This document shows positions 25,755-34,040 of a stretch of 64,000 nt of DNA, piece by piece. Numbering within the stretch: the stretch's first letter is position 1; each line of letters begins with the position of its first letter. Below the pieces are notes generated by a model. The model saw only the letters and a list, made by a program, of their open reading frames with translations. It did not search any database and had not been told where the DNA came from. This DNA comes from Io17-Chloro-G2 sp965226915. GTDB taxonomy: Bacteria; Chloroflexota; Dehalococcoidia; Lucifugimonadales; UBA3495. Location: contig CBDDEJ010000005.1 of assembly GCA_965226915.1 (NCBI GenBank), positions 1 through 64,000 on the forward strand, in the 5' to 3' direction. The position numbers and the translations under genes were made by a program.

Positions 25755-26813
25755 ATCAAAGCGATACAAATCACCGAACACGGCGGACCCGAAGCCCTAA
25801 AGTACCAGGAACTCCCCGACCTGAACCCCGGCGATGGAGAAGCGCTTCTGGAGATCCAGGCGGTGGGGGTCAACTACACCGACGTGTACAACCGCGCAGG
25901 GGCCACCCCGGGCCTGCCCCTGCCCAGAATCATAGGCGTGGAAGGCGCCGGTGTGGTCCGAAGGGTGGGACAAGGGGTTTCCCAGGTCAAAGAAGGCGAT
26001 GTCGTCGCATACAGCAGCGTAATGGGCTCCTACGCGGATCAGGCCGTGGTGCCCGCCGCAAGGCTGGTTAAGATGCCCGAAGGCTTGGACGTCAAAGTTG
26101 GCGCCGCGGCCATGCTTCAGGGCATGACGGCCCATTACCTCTGCCATTCCACCTATCCGGTGCAGCGGGGCGACCGAACCCCGGTCCACGCCGGGGCAGG
26201 AGGAGTTGGCCTTTTGCTCATCCAGATGATCAAAAAACTGGGTGGATACGTTTTTTCCACCGTTTCCACTGAAGCCAAAGCTCAACTGGCCAAGGATGCA
26301 GGAGCCGACCAGGTGATTCTGTACACCGAGCAGGATTTCGCCGAAGAGATCAAGACGGCCACCAACGGCGAGGGCGTCAGGGTTGTGTATGACGCTGTGG
26401 GCAAAACCACATTCGATAAGAGCATCAGCTCGCTTGGGCGCCGGGGTCATATGGTCCTCTACGGCAACGCCAGCGGGCCGGTGCCAGACTTCAACCCCGG
26501 GAGGCTTGGCGCCGGGTCCTTGTATTTGACGCGCCCGGGCCTGGGAGATTACAGCGTCACCAGGGAGGAACTGGAACAACGGTCTGGCGACGTGTTAGGC
26601 TGGGTGAAATCCGGCGAATTGAAGCTAAGGGTCGAACACACCTTCCCTCTGTCGGAGGCTGCGGAAGCCCACCGGCAGTTAGAAGCACGGGAGACCACGG
26701 GCAAACTACTCCTAAATACCTTAAAAGGCCGAGCGACGGAGCCTGAAGCGTTCTACCGGAGAAAATCTCGGAGCAAATTATGGAGAGCTTTGATTAGGAA
26801 ACACAATCACTGA
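25755..26813 (+). CDS. NAD(P)H:quinone oxidoreductase (zeta-crystallin type)
   Basis: Zinc-free medium-chain reductase (QOR). It opens KAIQITEHGGPEALKYQELPDL. The core segments are VNYTDVYNRAG, RIIGVEGAGVVRRVG, HAGAGGVGLLLIQM (NADPH loop) and ELEQRSGDVLGWVKSGEL. It continues ~30 residues past TTGKLLLNT, the usual C-terminus, probably by loss of the native stop. The start is uncertain: the expected Met before KAIQ is ATC (25755). The upstream frame is open through the ISAs1 end, whose terminal repeat offers an in-frame ATG at 25584, adding ~57 unrelated residues. Either an unusual start is used or the gene was altered by the insertion. Confidence 0.8.
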   Translation: MKAIQITEHGGPEALKYQELPDLNPGDGEALLEIQAVGVNYTDVYNRAGATPGLPLPRIIGVEGAGVVRRVGQGVSQVKEGDVVAYSSVMGSYADQAVVPAARLVKMPEGLDVKVGAAAMLQGMTAHYLCHSTYPVQRGDRTPVHAGAGGVGLLLIQMIKKLGGYVFSTVSTEAKAQLAKDAGADQVILYTEQDFAEEIKTATNGEGVRVVYDAVGKTTFDKSISSLGRRGHMVLYGNASGPVPDFNPGRLGAGSLYLTRPGLGDYSVTREELEQRSGDVLGWVKSGELKLRVEHTFPLSEAAEAHRQLEARETTGKLLLNTLKGRATEPEAFYRRKSRSKLWRALIRKHNH

Positions 26814-26821
26814 CGGCATTG

Positions 26822-26851
26822 TTGACCTTGTCGGTCTACTTTCCCTATAAT
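26822..26851 (+). promoter_or_regulatory. Predicted sigma-70 promoter of the DUF59-mrp unit
   Basis: TTGACC (26822-26827), 18-nt spacer, TATAAT (26846-26851). It lies 40 nt upstream of the DUF59 gene start, with caggaggcag (26880-26889) as ribosome site. This is the best promoter-like match I noticed in the window. Confidence 0.65.
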
Positions 26852-26891
26852 TATCGTGGCCCCATGGGTTTAAGTTGCGCAGGAGGCAGAA

Positions 26892-27197
26892 ATGACGCAG
26901 GAACTTGGTGTTCAGGATATCTATGAGTCGCTCAAGGCCGTCTATGACCCGGAGATTCCCGTTAATATCGTGGACCTCGGATTGGTTTACGAGGTCAAGG
27001 TCAACGATAGCAATGTCTATGTGCAAATGACCCTGACTGCCCCCGGCTGCGGAATGGGTCCTTACATCGCCCAACAGGCCGAATGGGCCATCCAAGAGAT
27101 AGACGGCGTGGAAGAGGTTGAAATCGAACTGGTGTTCGAACCTGCCTGGTCTCCCGATTTGATAAGCGAGGATGCTCGGGCCCAATTGGGCATCTAG
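26892..27197 (+). CDS. MIP18/DUF59 metal-sulfur cluster assembly factor (SufT-like)
   Basis: Small protein (101 aa) of the DUF59 family, which assists Fe-S cluster maturation. Hallmarks: the N-terminal YDPEIPVNIVDLGLVYEVKV (the DPE/D-L-G-L core) and MTLTAPGCGMGP, with the conserved Cys. The C-terminal helix and ELVFEPAW are also standard. It precedes the Mrp-type ATPase by ~110 bp on the same strand, a common pairing; in many bacteria the two are one fused protein. Confidence 0.92.
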   Translation: MTQELGVQDIYESLKAVYDPEIPVNIVDLGLVYEVKVNDSNVYVQMTLTAPGCGMGPYIAQQAEWAIQEIDGVEEVEIELVFEPAWSPDLISEDARAQLGI

Positions 27198-27310
27198 CCG
27201 TCTAATGGCGGCCCAACACTTTTCCGCGAAGACTCAAAGACATCTGCTCGGCTCGATAACTGACGGGATGCGGGCGCCGAACCACTACGATCATCAATTT
27301 GGGAGGGCCC

Positions 27311-28120
27311 ATGGCCACACCCCAGGAAAACGCCAGGCTTGAGCAAATCAAGCGAAGCTGGGAACAAAAACGGCAGATCACAGATCGCCTGTCTAAGGTT
27401 GGGACCAAGATCGGCGTCTACAGCGGCAAAGGAGGCGTGGGCAAGACCACCGTTGCCGTCAACTTGGCCGTTACCCTCGCGAAAGAAGGTAACCGGGTGG
27501 GCCTGTTGGACGTGGATATAGATTGCCCCAACGCCGGCCGGGTGTTGGGTGTGTCGGAAAAACCGGATTACGTCGACGGTCAGATTCTGCCGGCGGAGAA
27601 GTGGGGCGTCAAAGTCGTCTCAATGGGTTTTTTCCAGGAGAATGAAGAAGAAGCGATTATTTGGCGTGGCCCAATGATCCACAACGCCATAAATCAGTTC
27701 CTTCAAACAACCGACTGGGGGGAACTGGACTACCTGGTGGTGGATCTACCCCCCGGCACCTCGGATTCACCCCTAACCGTAATGCAGACTCTCCCGATGG
27801 ACGGTTTCGTGGTGGTCAGCACACCCCAATATCTTGCCGCCTTGGACGCCAGGCGCTGCATCAACATGATTCGCAAGTTAAACATGAACGTACTGGGTGT
27901 GGTGGAAAATTACACGGGAGACGTGTTTGGCAAGGGAGGCGGAGAAGCGCTTGCCAAGGAAGTAGACGCACCTTACCTGGGAGACCTAGCCCTTAGATCT
28001 ACCTATCAGGACGATTCAAAGCCAACGTCGCTGGCGGATTCCGACGTGGCTAAAGAATATGGCAACGTGGTGAAAAAGGTTAAAGACAGCCTGAGAAAAT
28101 TCGGCCGGGACGCCGCATAA
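27311..28120 (+). CDS. Mrp/NBP35-type P-loop ATPase (ApbC-like Fe-S carrier)
   Basis: Deviant-Walker ATPase that carries and delivers Fe-S clusters (269 aa). Walker A with signature Lys: YSGKGGVGKTTVAVNLA (~residues 37-53). Then VGLLDVDIDCPN (switch I-type Asp), DYLVVDLPPGTSD (Walker B) and GVVENYTGDVFGKGG. The usual Mrp CXXC near GVVENM is absent, with NYTGDVFG in its place, so bridging-cluster ligation may differ. The N-terminal ~35 residues (ENARLEQIKRSWEQKRQ) are helical and lack the NBP35 Cys motif. ATG 27311 has gggaggg directly upstream. Confidence 0.88.
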   Translation: MATPQENARLEQIKRSWEQKRQITDRLSKVGTKIGVYSGKGGVGKTTVAVNLAVTLAKEGNRVGLLDVDIDCPNAGRVLGVSEKPDYVDGQILPAEKWGVKVVSMGFFQENEEEAIIWRGPMIHNAINQFLQTTDWGELDYLVVDLPPGTSDSPLTVMQTLPMDGFVVVSTPQYLAALDARRCINMIRKLNMNVLGVVENYTGDVFGKGGGEALAKEVDAPYLGDLALRSTYQDDSKPTSLADSDVAKEYGNVVKKVKDSLRKFGRDAA

Positions 28121-28160
28121 CCAACCCCCCGAGCCAGGTTCCGCGCAGCTTTCTGATGCG

Positions 28161-30023
28161 TTAATCCGAAGCGGCTGCCTCAACGTCTGCAGCGGCAACC
28201 TGTTGTGGAGTATCCACAGTCTCCTCATCCGTCCTCCGGCGCTGTGACCGGCCGTTGCCAGACGTGGTGCGATAGGGAGAACCAGAGATACTCATCAGCA
28301 GTTCCACTTCCCGGTTCATTGCCTCTTGCGAAAAACTGCTTCCTTCCCCCATGTGCCGGAATTTGTGATACCGCCTCTTGGTCAGCTTGCTGGGAGACAA
28401 CTTGGCCAATTCCGCTAACTGTTGAAGAATCACGATCTGAAGGGAGTTGGCCGCCTCTTTGGGGTTGAGGTGAGCCCCGCCTTCCGGTTCGGGAACCACC
28501 TCGTCGACTATTCCCAATTCCATGCAATCCCGAGCCGTCAGCATCAGCGCTTCAGCGGCTTCCCGGTCCAGCCGGTGGTCATGGTAAGAAGCGCCCAGCG
28601 TGTGATTTAGCGATATCGGCGAATACACCGCGTATTGCTGTATAAGGATCCGGTCTGCCAAACCCAACGCTAGCGCGCCTTCGCTGCCGCCTTCACCTAT
28701 TATCGCCGACACTATGGGCGTCGGGGCTTCGACCATCAATGAAAGGGTGGTGGCGATGGCGTTTCCAATCCCCTGCTCCTCTGATTCCAGGCCAGGGTCC
28801 GCCCCCTGGGTATCTATCAAAGTAATCAAAGGCAGTTTGAACCGGGACGCCAGATTAATCACCCTTTGGGCTTTGCGGAGACCATCGGGATACACGTGAT
28901 TACGCGCCCCTTCCAGAGCTGGGCGCCTTTGCTGCCCAATGACCGCTACCGGTTCATCGCCCAAAAATCCAACACCGCCCACGATAGACCGGTCGTCAGA
29001 GTTGAGACGGTCTCCCCTTAATTCTATGAACGGGTCCAGCATGGCGCGGATGTAGGCCATGGCCATGGGGCGTTCAGTGTCCCGCGCAACGGTTACGGCC
29101 TCCCATGCCTCGGGCGCTTCCGGCTCCTCAAAAGATATTTTCAAGATGTCTTTGCCGTTGCCTTTACCCAGTTTTTGGTTGGTGAATATCCGCAACAGGG
29201 TGCCCAAGCGTTCCTGCAGCACCTCCCTGTCCACCACGTTGTCCAAGAGCCCATGCCCCAAGTGGGCTTCCGCGGTGTGGGCATCCAGGGGCAACGGCAT
29301 GGTGGATGCTTCCCGCAAAGTCTTCAATGGAGAGAGACCGATCAGGGAGCCAGGCTCGGCTAAGATCACGTCCGCCAGGTTGGCAAAGCTGGCGTAAGCC
29401 TGGCCGGTGGATGGGTTGGCCAACAATACGATGAATGGAACTTCTTCCTCTCGCACCCGCTTAGCGGCCGTGACCGTCTTGGCCATCTGCATCAACGAAA
29501 GGACACCTTCTTGGATCCTAACGCCGCCACCGGTGACTACAGCCACGAAGGGAATATGTCTCCGCGCCGCCGTCTCCATTGCGGTGGCGACTTTTTCGCC
29601 CACGACGATGCCCATGCTCCCGCCCATGAAGCCGAAGTCCAACACCACCAGCATTATCTCTACACCGTCTATCTTGCAACGGCCGGTGACGGCCGCCTCG
29701 GTCAGACCGGTGCGGTTCTGGTCTTGGGAGAGCAGCTTACGGTAGGGGCCTCGGCGGGAAAAAGACAATGGGTCGACAGACCTTAGATACTTGTGACTCT
29801 CTTTGAATGTCCCTTTGTCCGCCAGCAGATCAATGCGTTCCCTGGCTGATAGGGTGTAGTGGAATCTACAAAAGGGGCATACTCGGTAGGTAAGGTAGGT
29901 GTGGGATTCGGATATCGGCTCTTCACAAAGCAAACACCGCTCGTGGACCGCGGACAAGTAGACACGGCCCAAGTCGCCATCCCGGGAAAAGAGATGAACT
30001 AAGAATTCCGCCAGATTTCGCAA
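28161..30023 (-). CDS. accDA: Acetyl-CoA carboxylase carboxyltransferase, AccD-AccA fusion
   Basis: Transfers the carboxyl group from carboxybiotin to acetyl-CoA, the committed step of fatty-acid synthesis (620 aa). The N-terminal half is the beta subunit: zinc ribbon CLLC..CPFC (~31-53), VVLDFGFMGGSMGIVVGEK, VTGGGVRIQEGVLSLMQM. The C-terminal half is the alpha subunit: LRGDRLNSDDRSIVGG, TLIDTQGADPGLESEEQG, IIGEGGSEGALALGLADR, VYSPISLNHTLGAS. The last ~40 residues are a charged tail. Most bacteria encode the two separately; fusions occur in some Actinobacteria and Chloroflexota. No accB or accC is in the window. Transcribed divergently from the GatC-like gene across a 270-bp gap. Confidence 0.95.
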   Translation of the reverse strand: MRNLAEFLVHLFSRDGDLGRVYLSAVHERCLLCEEPISESHTYLTYRVCPFCRFHYTLSARERIDLLADKGTFKESHKYLRSVDPLSFSRRGPYRKLLSQDQNRTGLTEAAVTGRCKIDGVEIMLVVLDFGFMGGSMGIVVGEKVATAMETAARRHIPFVAVVTGGGVRIQEGVLSLMQMAKTVTAAKRVREEEVPFIVLLANPSTGQAYASFANLADVILAEPGSLIGLSPLKTLREASTMPLPLDAHTAEAHLGHGLLDNVVDREVLQERLGTLLRIFTNQKLGKGNGKDILKISFEEPEAPEAWEAVTVARDTERPMAMAYIRAMLDPFIELRGDRLNSDDRSIVGGVGFLGDEPVAVIGQQRRPALEGARNHVYPDGLRKAQRVINLASRFKLPLITLIDTQGADPGLESEEQGIGNAIATTLSLMVEAPTPIVSAIIGEGGSEGALALGLADRILIQQYAVYSPISLNHTLGASYHDHRLDREAAEALMLTARDCMELGIVDEVVPEPEGGAHLNPKEAANSLQIVILQQLAELAKLSPSKLTKRRYHKFRHMGEGSSFSQEAMNREVELLMSISGSPYRTTSGNGRSQRRRTDEETVDTPQQVAAADVEAAASD

Positions 30024-30293
30024 GTTGGATCCTTTATGGGGAGGGTTAACCAGGGCCGGGGCCGGTGATTTGTTCGACCGCTCCTTCCATCATACAACAA
30101 TACCGATACGACAATACTGCAGGCGCGTTTAAATATGAAAGCCGCAGGTCGAACTGCCTTTTAAACTATACGCTTTCCTATCCCGCCAGGATTCTTTCGC
30201 GGCGGCACGTCTCCACTCCTAATATCTCGTTGATTTCCCATTTGCCCTGGTTTACACTCTGGCCCAAGTCTAAATAATATCCGTGGGGATGAC

Positions 30294-30494
30294 ATGCCTA
30301 TTTCCAACGAAACGCTGAAAGCCATGATTCGCGACTTTCAAGGCTTCGACCTTACCGACGCCGAGTTGGAGCTTATCCGTCCCGAGATCGACAACTACAT
30401 GGCCGCCGTGGAAAGCCTGCGAGAGCTGGACCTGTCTAACGTGATGTCAAGCCGTCTGCTGAAGGTTGACGAAGGCAGGCCCGGCAATGCCTAA
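30294..30494 (+). CDS. GatC-like small protein
   Basis: 66-residue helical protein of ISNETLKAMIRDFQGFDLTDAELELIRPEIDNYM form, similar to the N-terminal part of the GatC amidotransferase subunit and to small proteins that accompany stand-alone amidases. GatC is normally ~95 aa, so this is short. It overlaps the amidase by 8 nt (ATGCCTAA), implying translational coupling and a shared complex. No gatB is nearby, which argues against a tRNA amidotransferase role here. Confidence 0.65.
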   Translation: MPISNETLKAMIRDFQGFDLTDAELELIRPEIDNYMAAVESLRELDLSNVMSSRLLKVDEGRPGNA

Positions 30495-31911
30495 CGCGGA
30501 CCTGCTCAAGCTGACGATCTCCGAGTTGGCCCCCATGATTCAGTCCCGCCAGGTGTCTCCCGTGGAGCTCACGGAAGCCGCCTTGGCCCAAGCCCACAAG
30601 CTGCAGCCTGTCTTGAATTCGTTTATCACCATCCTGGATGAGCAGGCCATGGACCAGGCCCACAAGATGGAGGACGCTCTGGGCCAGGGGGATTACCGGG
30701 GGCCTCTCCACGGTATTCCCATCGGCATCAAAGACAATATCGCAACAGCGGGCATCCGCACCACCGTGGGCTCAAAGGTTTTGACCGATAACGTTCCCGA
30801 TGAGGACGCCCAAGTGGTTTCGTTATGTAAAGCAGCCGGCGCCATCATCCTGGGCAAAGAGAATCTGGAAGAGTTTGCCGCGGGAGTGACCTCCAACAAT
30901 CCTCATTTCGGCGCGGTGCACAACCCGTGGCATCTGGACCACGTGCCCGGCGGCTCCAGCGGCGGCGGCGGCGCCAACGTGGCGGCCGGAGTCACCTTCG
31001 CATCGTTGGGAACAGACCTCGGCGGGTCGGTGCGGCTGCCGGGGATGTTTTGCGGGGTTGTGGGGCTCAAGCAAACCTTCGGCCGCGTCAGCCAGCGGGG
31101 ATTGCTGGTCACCAGTTTCAACGGCGATCACATAGGTCCGATGACCCGCAGCGTCTTGGATAGCGCCCTGGTCCTTCAAGCCTTAGCGGGTTACGACCCG
31201 CTGGATCCCAGCACGGTTCCGGTCCCAGTGCCGGATTACACCGCCGGGGTAGGCAGCCGGTTGGCCGGGCTCACCATGGGAGTGCCGTTGGACTATTACT
31301 TCGACCTGGTCGAGTCCCAAGTTGAGACGTCCGTTCGTTTGGCCATCTCCGCATTACAGGAACTGGGAGTAAAAACCGCTGAGGTTGACCTGCCCAGCAT
31401 GGAATACGCCGGCGCGTTGCGTGTCGCCGGCATGGCCGACAGCGTGGTGACCCATGAACCCTACATCGAGAGCCACCGGGACCAGTACGGCCCCGACACC
31501 CTTTATCGCACACTGGCGGGACAGTTTGTCCTAGGCCAGGATTATTCCAAATCCATGAAAGTACAGCGGATGATCAAGGAAGACTACGCCCGGGTGCTGC
31601 AGGACGTGGACTTCATCGTCACGCCCACCGCTCCCATGCCCGCTCCCCGAATCGATGCCCAATATGTCGAGTTGGGAGGCGCCCAGCACCGGGTCCGCGG
31701 GCCCGGATCAGGCATGATATCCCGAAACACCAGCCCAATGAACTCCACCGGCTTGCCCGCCATCACCGTCCCTTGCGGGTTCAACGACCAAGGACTGCCC
31801 ATAGGCGTCCAGTTCATTGGCCGGCCCTTTGACGAGGCTACCCTGTTCCGGGTAGCGGGCGGATATGAGGGAGTGTCTCCCGCTCAGGGGCGCCGGCCGG
31901 CGGTCGACTAG
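30487..31911 (+). CDS. Amidase-signature hydrolase (GatA-like)
   Basis: Amidase-signature enzyme (474 aa) with the Ser-cisSer-Lys triad. The Lys is in GIPIGIKDNIATAG (~80), the cis-Ser in PGGSSGGGGANVAAGV (~156-158), and the nucleophile Ser in GTDLGGSVRLPGMFCG (~180). The C-terminal GLPIGVQFIGRPFDEATLFRVA is standard. It differs from typical GatA in its neighbours: a short GatC-like partner, no GatB, and polysaccharide-deacetylase and DUF6282 genes downstream. That favours a catabolic amidase. ATG 30487 overlaps the upstream stop; the open frame extends to 30466 but without need. Confidence 0.88.
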   Translation: MPNADLLKLTISELAPMIQSRQVSPVELTEAALAQAHKLQPVLNSFITILDEQAMDQAHKMEDALGQGDYRGPLHGIPIGIKDNIATAGIRTTVGSKVLTDNVPDEDAQVVSLCKAAGAIILGKENLEEFAAGVTSNNPHFGAVHNPWHLDHVPGGSSGGGGANVAAGVTFASLGTDLGGSVRLPGMFCGVVGLKQTFGRVSQRGLLVTSFNGDHIGPMTRSVLDSALVLQALAGYDPLDPSTVPVPVPDYTAGVGSRLAGLTMGVPLDYYFDLVESQVETSVRLAISALQELGVKTAEVDLPSMEYAGALRVAGMADSVVTHEPYIESHRDQYGPDTLYRTLAGQFVLGQDYSKSMKVQRMIKEDYARVLQDVDFIVTPTAPMPAPRIDAQYVELGGAQHRVRGPGSGMISRNTSPMNSTGLPAITVPCGFNDQGLPIGVQFIGRPFDEATLFRVAGGYEGVSPAQGRRPAVD

Positions 31912-31950
31912 CCAAATAAATCAGGCCAAGCGGGCCAAGGAGGAACACCA

Positions 31951-32862
31951 ATGCCGTTGCCCCCGGACCGGGTGGACTATAGCCCAATCATCGACCGGCC
32001 AGTCATCAGGTGGCCCAACGGGGCTCGGGTCGCCTTTTGGGTTTCCCCCAACGTGGAACACTACGAATATTCGCCGGACTTCGACGGCAACCGCAATCCT
32101 TGGCCTAGGACCCCCTATCCCGACGTCCAGCAATACTCATACCGAGACTACGGCAACCGGGTGGGGTTCTGGCGGATGCTGGAGCCGCTGGACAAATACA
32201 ACATCAAATGCTGCGTGTCCCTGAACATGGCCGTTCTGGAGCACTTCCCGGAGATCGCTGAGGCCATGGTCCAGCGGGACTGGGATTTCATGAGCCATGG
32301 CATCTACAACACCCGCTTCCTAAACACATATTCCGAGGAGCAGGAGCGGGAATTCTACCGGGATTGCATCGACACCCTGCGGCGTCACACCGGCAAACAG
32401 CTCAAGGGAATGCTGGGCCCGGCCATCTCCGGCACCGTGGCCACGCCGGACCTGATGGCTGAGGCGGGACTGATCTACCACACCGATTGGGTCCACGACG
32501 ACCAGCCTGTGCCTATAAAAGTGAAGAGCGGCAAGCTCATTTCGGTGCCCTACTCAATTGAGCTGAACGATTCTTCGGTTTTGCGGGACAACCATTATGA
32601 GGGGGATTACTTTGCCCGCATCTGCAAAGACCAGTTCGACCGCCTGTACGAAGAGGGCGCCGAAAGCGGGCGGGTCATGTGCATCGCCTTGCATCCGTTC
32701 CTGATCGGCCAACCCCACCGGATCAAATATCTTGATGACATTTTGAGCCACATCATAGGCCACGATGGCGTTTGGCAGACCACCGCCGACGAAATAGCCG
32801 ATTACTATATCGCCAACTATTACGACCAAGTGGTGGACCACGCGGAGAAGTTGAACAAGTAG
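31951..32862 (+). CDS. NodB/PuuE-type polysaccharide deacetylase family protein 1
   Basis: Carbohydrate-esterase-4-like (beta/alpha) barrel protein, 303 aa, closer to the allantoinase (PuuE)/peptidoglycan deacetylase side of the family than to true chitooligosaccharide deacetylases. Visible: VAFWVSPNVEHYEYSP, the RDYGNRVGFWRMLEPLDKY entry, CCVSLNMAVLEHFPEI, WDFMSHGIYNTRF (metal-binding His), GPAISGTVATPDLMAEAGLIYHTDW, and CIALHPFLIGQPHRIKYLDDIL (catalytic His). No signal peptide, so probably cytoplasmic. Likely acts on a C-N bond in a small molecule. It is ~40 nt after the amidase and followed by a paralogue. Confidence 0.85.
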   Translation: MPLPPDRVDYSPIIDRPVIRWPNGARVAFWVSPNVEHYEYSPDFDGNRNPWPRTPYPDVQQYSYRDYGNRVGFWRMLEPLDKYNIKCCVSLNMAVLEHFPEIAEAMVQRDWDFMSHGIYNTRFLNTYSEEQEREFYRDCIDTLRRHTGKQLKGMLGPAISGTVATPDLMAEAGLIYHTDWVHDDQPVPIKVKSGKLISVPYSIELNDSSVLRDNHYEGDYFARICKDQFDRLYEEGAESGRVMCIALHPFLIGQPHRIKYLDDILSHIIGHDGVWQTTADEIADYYIANYYDQVVDHAEKLNK

Positions 32863-32920
32863 GGTCAGGTTTAGGGTCAGGTTTGAAACCTGTTCCTGCA
32901 CCTGATTAAGGAGCCACTAC

Positions 32921-33838
32921 ATGCCAGGTCAGCGCCAATTCGGGATGGATCACGAACACTACGACTGGTCGCCGTTGAGCACCAGGGGAATCTTACGATG
33001 GCCAAACGATTCGCGGGTGGCTCTGTGCGTTATAGTATCGTTGGATAAAATGGAATGGATCCCGCCGGAAGGCAGCTACCAGTCGAGCAATCTTGCCGGT
33101 GGGTCGGCGGCGCGCCCGTTTCCCGACTACACCCGAATGTCTCACCGCGAGTATGGTCACCGGGTTGGGATATTCCGGGTCTTGGACGTTTTGCAGAAAC
33201 ATGGCATCACACCCACCATCGCCATGGACGCCCTCACCGCCGAAAATTACCCATATCTGGTGAAGCATTGCCTGGACCGGGGTTGCGAGATCATCGGCCA
33301 CGGCGTTTCGGTGAGCCGTATGATCACCAGCAACATGACCGAGTCAGATGAAAAAGAGTACATCAGCCAATCCATGAAAGTCCTCAGCCAGGCGACCGGC
33401 TCGGCTCCCAGGGGATGGATGGGGCCGGAGTACGGGGAGTCCCACCGGACGCCCCAGCTTTTGGCCGAAGCGGGAATCCAATACATTTGCGATTGGGCCA
33501 ATGACGAGCAGCCGTACCCGATGAAATCGCCTAAAGGAGAGCTCACCGCCCTTCCGGTGATGTGGGAATTGGACGACGTGGGGGCAATGGCCAACCGCAA
33601 AGTGACCATTCACCGGTACGGCGACCTGTTGAAAGAGAGTTTCGACCGGCTCTACCAAGACGGCGCAGTCAACGGACGGCTGTTGGCGTTAAGCCTGCAC
33701 CCTTGGTTGACCGGCCAGCCCTTCCGCATTGGCTACCTCGACGACGCATTGGCCCATATGACCAGCCATGCAGGGGTTTGGGCGGCGAATGGCGAGGCGA
33801 TAGTCGATTGGTTCCGCCAGAACCCTCCCGCGGACTGA
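32921..33838 (+). CDS. NodB/PuuE-type polysaccharide deacetylase family protein 2
   Basis: Paralogue of the preceding gene (305 aa), with the same landmarks: LRWPNDSRVALCVIVSLDKMEW, SHREYGHRVGIFRVLDVLQKHG, GCEIIGHGVSVSRMI, GPEYGESHRTPQLLAEAGIQYICDW, SLHPWLTGQPFRIGYLDDAL. The second sits behind a spacer with a repeated agggtcaggttt (32863-32885). The tandem pair may be two subunits of a hetero-oligomer or a duplication with different substrates. The start used is ATG 32921; an alternative is the internal ATG at 32945 (MDHEHYDW). Confidence 0.85.
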   Translation: MPGQRQFGMDHEHYDWSPLSTRGILRWPNDSRVALCVIVSLDKMEWIPPEGSYQSSNLAGGSAARPFPDYTRMSHREYGHRVGIFRVLDVLQKHGITPTIAMDALTAENYPYLVKHCLDRGCEIIGHGVSVSRMITSNMTESDEKEYISQSMKVLSQATGSAPRGWMGPEYGESHRTPQLLAEAGIQYICDWANDEQPYPMKSPKGELTALPVMWELDDVGAMANRKVTIHRYGDLLKESFDRLYQDGAVNGRLLALSLHPWLTGQPFRIGYLDDALAHMTSHAGVWAANGEAIVDWFRQNPPAD

Positions 33839-34040
33839 ATCACAAGACTGACGGTTCAGGCTTCAGATCTGGTTCGACAAGACCTTTCCTTGACAGGCTT
33901 TCACGCCTGACATATCCTGGCGAAAATCTGGCCGTCAAGCCGCCTGGCGAATGCCTTTTAAAGCATCACCCATCACGTTTGGCGGTCCGCCAATTACAGC
34001 AAGTCCTCAAATTTCCGGGCCAAATGCCTGAGGAGCCGCC

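Noticed and set aside
30294..31911. Complete GatCAB glutamyl-tRNA amidotransferase operon
   Set aside because: No gatB, the GatC-like protein is short, and the neighbours are catabolic.
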